Counted from the first letter of the stretch, positions 1-6,232 are shown. The stretch is DNA of 7,442 nucleotides from an uncultured Oscillospiraceae bacterium (GCA_910579725.1 CAJTUD010000096.1:1-7442), one strand, 5' to 3'. The notes: generated by a model from the sequence alone, not told the origin. Numbers and translations: made by a program.

Positions 1-1
1 G

Positions 2-55
2 GCGATGATGGAGGAAGTCGAGGACGGCAATGTGGAGGCCATCATCGTCAAGGAT
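2..55 (+). pseudogene. Serine recombinase catalytic-domain fragment, truncated at its 3' side
   Basis: The frame beginning at position 2 reads AMMEEVEDGNVEAIIVKD. This resembles the stretch of serine-recombinase (resolvase/invertase) N-terminal domains just before the conserved KDMSRxGRDYL segment. In this family the next residues would be MSR followed by the DNA-contacting strand. Here the reading frame instead continues as DCVNIELKSE and stops at TGA 128-130, with no family resemblance after position 55. The 5' part of the gene lies outside the window, so I cannot tell whether an intact start exists. The abrupt loss of similarity suggests an element end, an insertion point or a deletion scar. 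Large serine recombinases commonly mobilise clostridial ICEs, so this may be a remnant of another element into which this one inserted. The call rests on about 18 residues and is only moderately sure. Confidence 0.5.
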
Positions 56-70
56 GACTGTGTTAATATA

Positions 71-120
71 GAACTAAAATCAGAAAGCCCTCAAAAATGC
101 GGGTTTTGTGATGTTAGTTC
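71..120. repeat. Long imperfect inverted repeat (hairpin) near the presumed element end
   Basis: GAACTAA at 71-77 pairs with TTAGTTC at 114-120. After one mismatch (78/113), ATCA at 79-82 pairs with TGAT at 109-112. After another mismatch (83/108), AAAGCCC at 84-90 pairs with GGGTTTT at 101-107 with one G-T wobble. The loop is 91-100. This gives 18 pairs in a 50-base structure. The inner part, CCC/GGG followed by TTTT, resembles a weak intrinsic terminator. The outer arms extend well beyond what a terminator needs, so a protein-binding or end-recognition role is also possible. Its position 15 bases inside the point where recombinase similarity ends is suggestive but not decisive. Confidence 0.55.
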
Positions 121-208
121 TGTTTTTTGACCCAAAACAGACAACGAAAGCGCAGGGGCGGCGCAAGGAGGGTAGGACGCCCAACGATCAAAACAGGCAA
201 GACTTCAT

Positions 209-260
209 AGAGCGGGTATCGCTGTCGGAGAAATCCGTCAGCCGGTATCCGCTCTTTTTT
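209..260 (+). terminator. Strong terminator-like hairpin with GAAA tetraloop
   Basis: AGAGCGG at 209-215 pairs with CCGCTCT at 249-255, and the stem continues through G-T wobbles and GC pairs to 221/243. CTG at 222-224 pairs with CAG at 239-241, with C242 bulged. CGGA at 226-229 pairs with TCCG at 234-237 around a GAAA loop at 230-233. A run of T follows at 255-260. The fold works best as RNA transcribed from the + strand because of its wobble pairs. It fits an intrinsic terminator or attenuator ahead of the spoVG-like gene. Confidence 0.7.
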
Positions 261-282
261 TGTGCTTTCAGGCGGCTACATA

Positions 283-328
283 GGCGTGTATCCTGCCCCA
301 TCGAGGGGGCTGGGTACACGCCTTTTTT
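283..328 (+). terminator. Second terminator-like hairpin, containing a nick-site-like motif
   Basis: GGCGTGTATCC at 283-293 pairs with GGGTACACGCC at 312-322 with one wobble. After a T-T mismatch, GCCCC at 295-299 pairs with GGGGC at 306-310, leaving a loop at 300-305. Six T residues follow at 323-328. This is a very stable GC-rich stem plus U-tract, the form of an intrinsic terminator on the + strand. It ends 42 bases before the spoVG-like start, so it would limit read-through from upstream or act as an attenuator. The ascending arm contains TATCCTGC at 289-296, discussed in the findings as a possible oriT nick site. Confidence 0.65.
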
Positions 329-370
329 CTTTTTCCCATAAACCCACATCAAGAAGCGAGGTGAGTGTAA

Positions 371-805
371 ATGAGCGATGCCGAAAGAGGAACGGCAGAG
401 CAGGGCAGCCAGAAGCTGGATATGAGCGTCAAGGTCTACCCCGCCCCCGCACAGGACAGCAAGAACCTGTTAGCGACCGCCACCGTCACGCTGGGCGGAT
501 GCTTCGCTATCCGGGGCCTGCGTATCCTGGACAGCGAGAAGGGCGCTTTCGTGTCCATGCCCCAGCGGAGAAATGCCCAGGGCGAGTACAAGGACATCTG
601 CTTTCCCACAACGGCGGAGATGCGGAAGGAACTGCACAGCGCCGTCCTGGGCGAGTACCAGCGGACGATGGAGCAGAGCTATTCCAGAGCGGAAAAGGCG
701 ATGGAGCGCAGGGAGTCCGTTCTGGAGACTCTCAGCCAGAAGGCCGCCGAGGTCAAACCTCCCACACCCGGCAAAGCCAAAGCCGCGGACAAGGGGGAGC
801 GTTGA
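371..805 (+). CDS. spoVG: SpoVG-family protein of the ICE
   Basis: This 144-residue protein carries a SpoVG-like core: KVYPAPAQDSKNLLATATVTLGG-type strands at about residues 21-45, then FAIRGLRIL, KGAFVSMPQRR and GEYKDICFPTTAEMRKEL up to about residue 88. Chromosomal SpoVG proteins are small nucleic-acid-binding regulators of roughly 85-100 residues; here an N-terminal extension of about 20 residues and a charged, helical C-terminal tail rich in Glu, Lys and Arg are added. The start is supported by GAGGTGAG at 358-365, a few bases upstream of ATG. It is the first gene after two terminator-like hairpins and lies 21 bases before the ParB-like gene, so the two are probably co-transcribed. A regulatory or DNA/RNA-binding role in the element is inferred from the family; no target is visible here. 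Confidence 0.85.
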   Translation: MSDAERGTAEQGSQKLDMSVKVYPAPAQDSKNLLATATVTLGGCFAIRGLRILDSEKGAFVSMPQRRNAQGEYKDICFPTTAEMRKELHSAVLGEYQRTMEQSYSRAEKAMERRESVLETLSQKAAEVKPPTPGKAKAADKGER

Positions 806-826
806 TGGAAAGCGAGGTGAACACAA

Positions 827-1741
827 ATGCCCAGACGCAAAAAGAGTGAGGCCGAAGTCCAGCCGGAGGCCAGCACGGAGGCCGCCACCGAACAGGTACA
901 GCGGATGCCCATTTCCGAACTGCGCCCTTTCAAGGGCCACCCGTTCAAGGTGCTGGACGATGACGCTATGGCCGAGACCGTGGAGAGCATCCGGCAAGTC
1001 GGGGTCGCCAACCCCCTCATCGTGCGCCCGCACCCGGAGGGCGGGTATGAGATCATCTCCGGCCACAGGCGGCATCATGCGGCGGAGCTGGCGGGGCTGG
1101 ATGCACTCCCTGTCATTGTCCGGGACTTGGACGATGACGCCGCCGTCATTATGATGGTGGACTCCAACCTCCAGCGGGAAAGCATCCTGCCCAGCGAGAG
1201 GGCTATGGCGTACAAGATGAAGCTGGAAGCCATGAAGCACCAGGGGAGCCGGAGCGACCTAACTTGTGAGCAAGACGCGCACAAGTTGGACGGGAAGAAA
1301 TCCAGGGACATCATCGCGGAACAGGCCGGCACGAGCAAGGACTCCGTGCGCCGCTATATCCGCCTGACGAACCTGATCCCCGAAGTACTGGACATGGTGG
1401 ACGAGAAGAAAATCTCCATGACCCCCGCCGTGGAGCTGTCCTACCTGAACCCGGAGGAACAGCGGTCGTTCCTGGAGGCGATGGACTACGCGCAGGCGGC
1501 CCCGTCCCTGTCACAGGCCCAGCGTATGCGGAAAAAGAGCCAGGAGGGCGGCTGCACCCTGGACGATATGTGCAACATCATGGATGAGGTGAAAAAGGAC
1601 GACCTGGGGCAGGTCGCGTTCAAGACCAGCGACTTGCAGAAGTATTTCCCGAAGTCCTACACGCCCAGACAGATGAGCGACACCATCCTCCGGCTGCTGG
1701 AACAGTGGCAGAGGCGGCGGCAGCGGGACCAGCAGCGGTAA
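827..1741 (+). CDS. parB: ParB/Spo0J-family partition-like protein
   Basis: A 304-residue protein with a ParB-like N-terminal domain: VQRMPISELRPFKGHPFKV at about residues 24-42, then DDAMAETVESIRQVGVANPLIVRP and the nucleotide-pocket signature GHRRHHAAELAG starting at residue 79. NLQRESILPSERAMAYKMKLEAM follows, the usual link into the DNA-binding part. A helix-turn-helix is visible around residues 159-180 (SRDIIAEQAGTSKDSVRRYIRL). ParB proteins bind parS-type sites and, in the canonical family, hydrolyse CTP through the GxxR motif. No ParA gene is in this window, so it may pair with one elsewhere in the element or act as a regulator. The start is supported by GAGGTGA at 814-820, six bases before ATG. 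A terminator follows directly. The family call is firm; the exact role is inferred. Confidence 0.92.
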   Translation: MPRRKKSEAEVQPEASTEAATEQVQRMPISELRPFKGHPFKVLDDDAMAETVESIRQVGVANPLIVRPHPEGGYEIISGHRRHHAAELAGLDALPVIVRDLDDDAAVIMMVDSNLQRESILPSERAMAYKMKLEAMKHQGSRSDLTCEQDAHKLDGKKSRDIIAEQAGTSKDSVRRYIRLTNLIPEVLDMVDEKKISMTPAVELSYLNPEEQRSFLEAMDYAQAAPSLSQAQRMRKKSQEGGCTLDDMCNIMDEVKKDDLGQVAFKTSDLQKYFPKSYTPRQMSDTILRLLEQWQRRRQRDQQR

Positions 1742-1742
1742 A

Positions 1743-1767
1743 GCGCCCTTTGCGGGGCGTATTTTTT
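1743..1767 (+). terminator. Short GC-rich intrinsic terminator after parB
   Basis: CGCCC at 1744-1748 pairs with GGGCG at 1755-1759, with flanking wobble pairs, a short loop and TTTTTT at 1762-1767. It begins two bases after the parB stop and ends 22 bases before the next start. It would separate spoVG-parB from the downstream genes at least partly, or allow only some read-through, since I see no clear promoter in the short gap. Confidence 0.7.
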
Positions 1768-1789
1768 ATGAAACGGAAAAGGAGTTTAT

Positions 1790-2332
1790 GTGCCTATGAA
1801 CAGTATCCATTTTCACTTTAACGGTGATGTGAACATCAATGTATCCCTGCCGGACGGCCTCCCCGCCTTTGCGGGCATGGCCGGGGATGTGCGGGGCGAC
1901 GCCGCCAGCTACCAGCGGCTGGTGGACTCCCTGGAGGACTATCTGCACGGCGCGGCGGACGAGGAGGAGACCCCGGAGGACGAGGTGGACTCCATCGTGA
2001 TGGTGATGCGCCCGGACAAGACCCCGGAGGTCATGCAGGAGACCCAGTGCTGGGACGAGATCGAGAGCAAGGGCAACTACGACTGCCTGGAGGTCGTGTC
2101 CGATGATGGGCTGGACGTTGACGGGCTGACCATCGTCTTTGACGGGAGCCGCGTCCTGTGCCTTGGCAAGGAGCGGTATCTGCTGGGGCCTGTCATCGTC
2201 TACAAGACCGATGAGGACGGGGACGGCGTTTCCCTCTCCGCTGAGGATGTGATCGCCGCCGTGGTCTACTTTGCAGACCATACCGTGACCCTGTGCGCGG
2301 ACGGCAGGGACTTCCCCGCGTTCCACATCTGA
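1790..2332 (+). CDS. Acidic protein of unknown function, conserved-looking ICE gene
   Basis: I do not recognise a family with confidence. The 180-residue protein is strongly acidic, with a cluster of Asp and Glu at about residues 55-70 and another near DEDGDG. It has no membrane segment or signal peptide. The N-terminus (NSIHFHFNGDVNINVSLP) and the second half (GLTIVFDGSRVLCLGKERYLLGP is typical of the pattern) look like alternating beta strands, which suggests a small globular domain. The C-terminal half is faintly reminiscent of DUF3846-type proteins of mobile elements, but this is weak. The start is GTG at 1790, five bases after GGAG at 1781-1784; ATG at 1796, two codons later, is an equally possible start. 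It lies between parB and pcfB in what looks like the transfer operon, so a role in transfer or element regulation is a guess from context. Confidence 0.75.
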   Translation: MPMNSIHFHFNGDVNINVSLPDGLPAFAGMAGDVRGDAASYQRLVDSLEDYLHGAADEEETPEDEVDSIVMVMRPDKTPEVMQETQCWDEIESKGNYDCLEVVSDDGLDVDGLTIVFDGSRVLCLGKERYLLGPVIVYKTDEDGDGVSLSAEDVIAAVVYFADHTVTLCADGRDFPAFHI

Positions 2333-2385
2333 CAAGGCCGGCGGCACACCTCCGCCGCTGTTTCCACAGAAAGGGGGAATGAAAT

Positions 2386-2853
2386 TTGCAGGAGGAAGTC
2401 GAAAACAGGACAGTAAACCTGATGATAAGCACCAGCAAGCTCACCGGGCGGACGCTGGTGGCGGCGTACCGCAAATACGCCCAGCACCGGGCAAGGGCCA
2501 AAGCGGAGGGCGACCACGGGAAGATGTCCGTGGAGAAGCTGATCCGCAAGGACCAGGGGGCGCAGCAGATCGACATCGCCAGGAGCGGCATCAAGGACTT
2601 TGAGCGGGTGCTGAACAAGTACGGCGTGGACTATGCCATCCGAAAGGACGTGTCCCAGGAGCCGCCCCGGTTCATGGTGTTCTTCAAGGCAAAGGACGCC
2701 GATGTGCTGACCGCCGCTTTCAAGGAGTATTCCGTGAAGCTGTCCCACAAGGAGAAGCGGCCCAGCGTCCTGAAAGCCCTGGCGCACCTGAAAGACCTTG
2801 CCAAGTCCATCCCCGCCAAGACGCGGGAGAAGAAACAGGAGCGTGAGCGATGA
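2386..2853 (+). CDS. pcfB: PcfB-family (DUF3801) relaxosome accessory protein
   Basis: A 155-residue basic protein beginning MQEEVENRTV, the usual opening of PcfB-like proteins of clostridial ICEs. KLTGRTLVAAYRKY, then HGKMSVEKLIRKDQGAQQIDI, and DFERVLNKYGVDYAIRKD with PPRFMVFFKAKDADVLTAAFKEY match the family pattern in order; the C-terminus is Lys/Arg-rich. PcfB of plasmid pCF10 is an accessory factor that acts with the relaxase and the coupling protein PcfC, so this protein probably helps present the relaxosome to the product of the next gene. The start is TTG at 2386, eight bases after GGGGG at 2373-2377; the next in-frame ATG falls inside the conserved opening and would delete it. The stop overlaps the coupling-protein start in ATGA (2850-2853), indicating translational coupling. 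Confidence 0.85.
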   Translation: MQEEVENRTVNLMISTSKLTGRTLVAAYRKYAQHRARAKAEGDHGKMSVEKLIRKDQGAQQIDIARSGIKDFERVLNKYGVDYAIRKDVSQEPPRFMVFFKAKDADVLTAAFKEYSVKLSHKEKRPSVLKALAHLKDLAKSIPAKTREKKQERER

Positions 2854-3471
2854 ATGGGAAAACAAAGAAGCTCATCATCCTGAACATCCCCTATGTCATC
2901 ATCGGGCTGTTCTGCACCAACATCGGGGAGGCGTGGCGGATCGCCACCGGCGCGGACTTAGGCACGAAGATCATCAGCTTTTGCGGCTCGATGGGGGCGG
3001 CGTGGGGAAACCCCATGCCCAGCTTGCACCCTTTCGACCTGTTCATCGGCCTTGCCATCGGCGCGGCCTTCCGGCTGGTGGTGTATGTGCGGAGCAAGAA
3101 CGCCAAGAAATACCGCCACAACGAGGAGTATGGCTCCGCCCGATGGGGGACGGCAAAAGACATTGAGCCGTTCATGGACCCGGTGTTCCAGAACAATGTC
3201 ATCCTGACCCGGACGGAACGCCTGATGATGGGGAACAGGCCGAAAAACCCGGCACACGCCCGGAACAAAAATGTGCTGATCGTGGGTGGCTCCGGCAGCG
3301 GCAAAACGAGGTTCTGGCTCAAGCCCAACCTTCTCCAGTGCCATAGCTCATATGTCATCACTGACCCGAAAGGGGGCATAGTCGAGGAGTGTGGGGCCGC
3401 CCTGGTGCGGAATAAGTACCGTATCAAGATTTTCAACACCATCAACTTCAAGAAGTCGATGCACTATAACC
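2850..3471 (+). CDS. virD4: VirD4/TraG-type coupling protein, exon 1 (N-terminal part with Walker A)
   Basis: Encodes residues 1-207 and the first base of codon 208 of a type IV secretion coupling ATPase, the membrane-bound motor that recruits the relaxosome and pumps DNA into the conjugation channel. Two hydrophobic segments (about residues 7-23 and 62-80) anchor it in the membrane. The sequence EEYGSARWGTAKDI and then VLIVGGSGSGKTR follow, with Walker A GGSGSGKT at residues 146-153, and YVITDPKGG after it. Coding similarity stops at HYN, 11 residues before an in-frame TAA at 3504-3506, because a group II intron begins at 3472. Unspliced mRNA would give only a 218-residue product ending in RATRSHTTAIP. 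The exon joins to 6282. The ATG overlaps the pcfB stop by four bases. Confidence 0.93.
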
Positions 3472-3826
3472 GTGCGACTCGTTCGCATACAACCGCTATT
3501 CCATAAGGACAAACCTTATGGACTCAGGCCAAATAGCGAATAAAAATGCGGGGTTCCCGTGGAAACGGGAGCAACAACTGATAGCTTGAGGAGTGGAATG
3601 AAGGGGTAACGCCCGGAAACGCTCACCTGATACTCCGACTGGCATTGACTGTAAAGGTGAGTGTCAGCAGCTCGGTAAAGGCGGCGGAAATCTGCCGTAA
3701 GTGGGAAGCCACACGCAACCATCCCAGAGGTGGGATATGCAGATGACACGCCGGGGTTCTATAAAATATCTATGGTGAGAATGTCCTACGACGGACTGAC
3801 AAAAACCGCGAATGTAAGGGTCTAAA

Positions 3827-3832
3827 AGTGCG
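3827..3832 (+). other. Candidate EBS2 of the intron
   Basis: AGTGCG here can pair with TGCACT at 3460-3465 in exon 1 (five Watson-Crick pairs and one G-T), immediately upstream of the bases used by EBS1. That is the position expected for IBS2. The same hexamer recurs at 3867-3872, but that copy is partly taken up by the EBS1 stem, so the upstream copy is preferred. Short pairings like this occur by chance, so confidence is modest. Confidence 0.45.
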
Positions 3833-3885
3833 CTGTGCAGAAATGTACAGTTACAGAAATGTAGTCAGTGCGGTGAAGTAAAAAT

Positions 3886-3891
3886 GGTTGT
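3886..3891 (+). other. Candidate EBS1 of the intron
   Basis: GGTTGT pairs with ATAACC at 3466-3471, the last six bases of exon 1 (five Watson-Crick pairs and one G-T wobble). It sits in the loop of a 7-bp stem (3869-3875 with 3899-3905), as EBS1 does in domain I. The match of sequence, loop context and adjacency to the splice site independently supports the 5' boundary at 3472. Confidence 0.7.
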
Positions 3892-4217
3892 TATGAAACA
3901 CCGCAGCGCGTTACAGGCGCGTTCCCGCTGACAGGCTTAGAGCGGACACCTACGGATATAGATGCACAGATAAAGCTATCGGAACGAGGAAAGGTATTAG
4001 GCGGTTCATTTGCCGCAGCGCGGATAAATTGCGAGAGCAAATAACCGTGCGAACTGATGCTGAAAAGCGAAGCTCGAACCTACGATAGCCCAACGAAAAA
4101 GGCGGGCTGGAGGAATGGGCTTTAGTCGGAAAGTTAAAAGAAATGCTATTCAATCGTAATAAGGATTGCGAGTAAGACAAAAAGGGACGCTTTCCCTCGA
4201 AAGGAGAGTGATGCCTT

Positions 4218-6113
4218 ATGCCTAATGAGAGCGCAAACAGCAAGAAAGAAAAACTGCTATGCGTGGACAATCTGCGTCATGCGGAATATTACGGAATGCA
4301 GGGCGTATTTGATGATTTGTATGCACGGGGCAAAACCGGCGAGGTATTCACCGATTTGATGACACTGATTTTAAGCCGTGAAAATATTCTCTTGGCATAC
4401 AGAAATATCAAAACCAATGCAGGAAGCAAAACCGCTGGAACAGATGGGCTTACCATAGGAGACATTGGCCGACTTACGGCTGAGCAGGTCGTGGAGAAAG
4501 TCCGGTTCATTGTAGCAGGAAGCCCGCAAGGGTATCGCCCAAGGGCGGTACGGCGCAAAGACATCCCAAAGCCTTACGACCCAACGAAAACCCGTCCGCT
4601 TGGTATACCTTGTATCTGGGACAGGCTGATTCAGCAGTGTGTCAAACAGGTCATGGAACCGATATGCGAGGCAAAATTCAGTGAAAACAGCTATGGTTTC
4701 CGTCCCGGCAGGTCAACAGAACACGCTATTGACAGAACCTACCGGCTTATGCAACTGACTCATTTGCATTATGTGATTGAGTTCGATATAAAGGGATTTT
4801 TTGACAATGTAAACCACAGCAAGCTGATAAAGCAAATATGGGCAATGGGAATCCAGGATAAACATCTTCTGTATGTCCTGCGGCAGATGCTGTCAGCGAC
4901 AATTAAAATGCCTGACGGAACTTGTGTAAAACCACGCAAAGGAACGCCGCAAGGCGGCATCATTTCGCCGCTCCTTGCCAGCATTGTGCTGAATGAGTTA
5001 GACCACTGGATTGACAGCCAATGGCAGGACAACCCTGTAAAACACAAATACTCCAAATGCAACGGCTATGTTCCTATGCGGAAAACAGGGTTAAAAGAGA
5101 TGTATATTGTGCGGTATGCTGATGACTTCAGAATATTCTGTCGGAACAAAACAGATGCGGGAAAAACCAAAATTGCGGTGACGCAATGGCTGTCCGAACG
5201 CCTTAAACTGGAAGTTTCGCCGGAGAAAACAAGAGTTGTCAATGTCAAGCGTCGTTACTCAGTGTTCCTTGGCTTCAAAGTCAGGGTTCACCCAAAAGGT
5301 CAGAAACAGGTTGTAAAATCGCATATCAACGATAAACAACTGCAACACGCCCAAAAGAAGCTGGTCAAACAGGCAAAGCGGATTGGAAACCCAAGAAGGG
5401 GGAAGAAAGTGCAAGAGGAAATTTCCCTTTTCAACTCTATGGTCATGGGAATCCAGAATTACTACCGCATAGCCACAAATGTAAATCTTGACTGCTCAGT
5501 ACTTCATAGAGCGGTCATGAAAACGCTGACCAACCGATTACGGACGGAAAACGGGAGCAATCTTGTAAGGTCAGGAAGAACGCTGACCCAAGTCGAAAGG
5601 AAACTGTACGGCAAATCCAAAATGTTACGCTATGTGGCGGGAACAGATGAGCCGGTGTATCCGATTGGCTATGTCCAGCACAAACACCCTATGGCTCGAA
5701 AGCGGAGCATCTGCCAATATACGACGGAAGGCAGAAAGGGCCTGCATGATAACCTTCGGGTCAATGTTGCCCTGATGCGCCAGATGATGCGTCAGCCGCT
5801 ATTTGACAGAAGCGCGGAATTTGCGGACAACCGCATTTCTCTATTTTCTGCGCAGTGGGGCAAGTGCGCTGTGACGGAAAAAGACTTCCTCTGTGTTGCT
5901 GATATTCATTGTCACCATAAAGTACCACGCAAAGATGGCGGCACAGATAAGTATGAAAACCTGGTCTTAGTTCTCGAACCTGTACACAAACTCATACACG
6001 CGGCGCAAGCAGACACTATCCAAAAGTATCTTGGGATTCTGCATTTGGACAAGAAACAGCTCAAAAAACTGAATTTGTTGCGTGAAGAAGCGGGATTGTT
6101 TCCACTGACCTGA
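4218..6113 (+). CDS. ltrA: Group II intron-encoded reverse transcriptase/maturase with HNH endonuclease
   Basis: A 631-residue intron protein that assists splicing and copies the intron RNA into new DNA sites. Domains in order: RT0/RT1 region (TAGTDGLTI, then YRPRAVRRKDIPKP and RPLGIPCIWDRLIQ) in about residues 70-140; YGFRPGRSTEHAI near 160; catalytic FDIKGFFDNV from residue 189; GTPQGGIISPLL from 242; catalytic YADD at 300-303; FLGF near 350. The maturase X region follows (FNSMVMGIQNYYRIA and onward). The C-terminus carries an HNH nuclease motif: WGKC, then HCHHK at 564-568, N581 and H590. All catalytic Asp residues are present. The ATG is nine bases after AAGGAGAG at 4201-4208. It lies wholly inside the intron and has lower G+C than the surrounding genes. 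The reading frame is intact, so activity is plausible. Confidence 0.96.
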   Translation: MPNESANSKKEKLLCVDNLRHAEYYGMQGVFDDLYARGKTGEVFTDLMTLILSRENILLAYRNIKTNAGSKTAGTDGLTIGDIGRLTAEQVVEKVRFIVAGSPQGYRPRAVRRKDIPKPYDPTKTRPLGIPCIWDRLIQQCVKQVMEPICEAKFSENSYGFRPGRSTEHAIDRTYRLMQLTHLHYVIEFDIKGFFDNVNHSKLIKQIWAMGIQDKHLLYVLRQMLSATIKMPDGTCVKPRKGTPQGGIISPLLASIVLNELDHWIDSQWQDNPVKHKYSKCNGYVPMRKTGLKEMYIVRYADDFRIFCRNKTDAGKTKIAVTQWLSERLKLEVSPEKTRVVNVKRRYSVFLGFKVRVHPKGQKQVVKSHINDKQLQHAQKKLVKQAKRIGNPRRGKKVQEEISLFNSMVMGIQNYYRIATNVNLDCSVLHRAVMKTLTNRLRTENGSNLVRSGRTLTQVERKLYGKSKMLRYVAGTDEPVYPIGYVQHKHPMARKRSICQYTTEGRKGLHDNLRVNVALMRQMMRQPLFDRSAEFADNRISLFSAQWGKCAVTEKDFLCVADIHCHHKVPRKDGGTDKYENLVLVLEPVHKLIHAAQADTIQKYLGILHLDKKQLKKLNLLREEAGLFPLT

Positions 6114-6198
6114 GCATTTATCCCTATGGACGAATAACAAAGCGATACTGTTCTCAACAGGTTGATTGAATAAGCATTGACTGAAATTTTCCGATGGC

Positions 6199-6232
6199 AC
6201 GCCGTGTGCGGTGAAAGCTGCACGCACGGTGT
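6199..6232 (+). ncRNA. Group II intron domain V (catalytic hairpin)
   Basis: Exactly 34 bases. ACGCCGTGTG at 6199-6208 pairs with CGCACGGTGT at 6223-6232, including wobbles. CA at 6221-6222 forms the two-base bulge, and a short upper stem (6209-6212 with 6217-6220) closes a GAAA tetraloop at 6213-6216. The triad at positions 2-4 is CGC rather than the commoner AGC. The match in length, bulge and tetraloop is diagnostic. Between the protein stop (6113) and this hairpin lies the rest of domain IV, with no gene. Confidence 0.93.

Larger units (their letters stand above)
3472..4217 (+). ncRNA. Group II intron ribozyme, 5' part (domains I-III and start of IV)
   Basis: No gene is present in these 746 bases; they form the ribozyme scaffold. 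Visible folds include GCTATT at 3495-3500 with AATAGC at 3532-3537 enclosing a perfect 8-bp hairpin, CCATAAGG at 3501-3508 with CCTTATGG at 3514-3521. TGCGGTG at 3869-3875 pairs with CACCGCA at 3899-3905 and presents the exon-binding loop. A 10-base direct repeat, CAGAAATGTA, occurs at 3838-3847 and 3854-3863. The Shine-Dalgarno AAGGAGAG for the intron protein lies at 4201-4208, at the end of this region. Domains II and III were not traced individually. Confidence 0.85.

Noticed and set aside
61..70. TTAATATA as a promoter -10 box
   Set aside because: No convincing -35 element lies at the right distance, and A+T-rich bases are expected at such a junction.
108..341. A 77-codon + strand frame in the leader
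   Set aside because: It reads straight through both terminator-like hairpins and has no Shine-Dalgarno at its start; the peptide mirrors the stems and has no protein-like pattern.
470..1240. A 256-codon - strand frame opposite spoVG and parB
   Set aside because: It is the complement of two well-supported genes in G+C-rich DNA and shows no recognisable motif or ribosome-binding site.
2338..2364. Hairpin CGGCGG/CCGCCG between the acidic gene and pcfB as a terminator
   Set aside because: The stem is only about six pairs and lacks a proper T run (TGTTTCC follows), so termination is not supported.
2850..3506. A complete 218-residue coupling-like protein or a pseudogene
   Set aside because: The last 11 codons lie in the intron; the downstream exon restores the frame, so the gene is interrupted by a splicing intron and not broken.
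3516..3749. A 77-codon - strand frame inside the intron 5' region
   Set aside because: The region is explained by the ribozyme fold; the frame has no ribosome-binding site or family resemblance.
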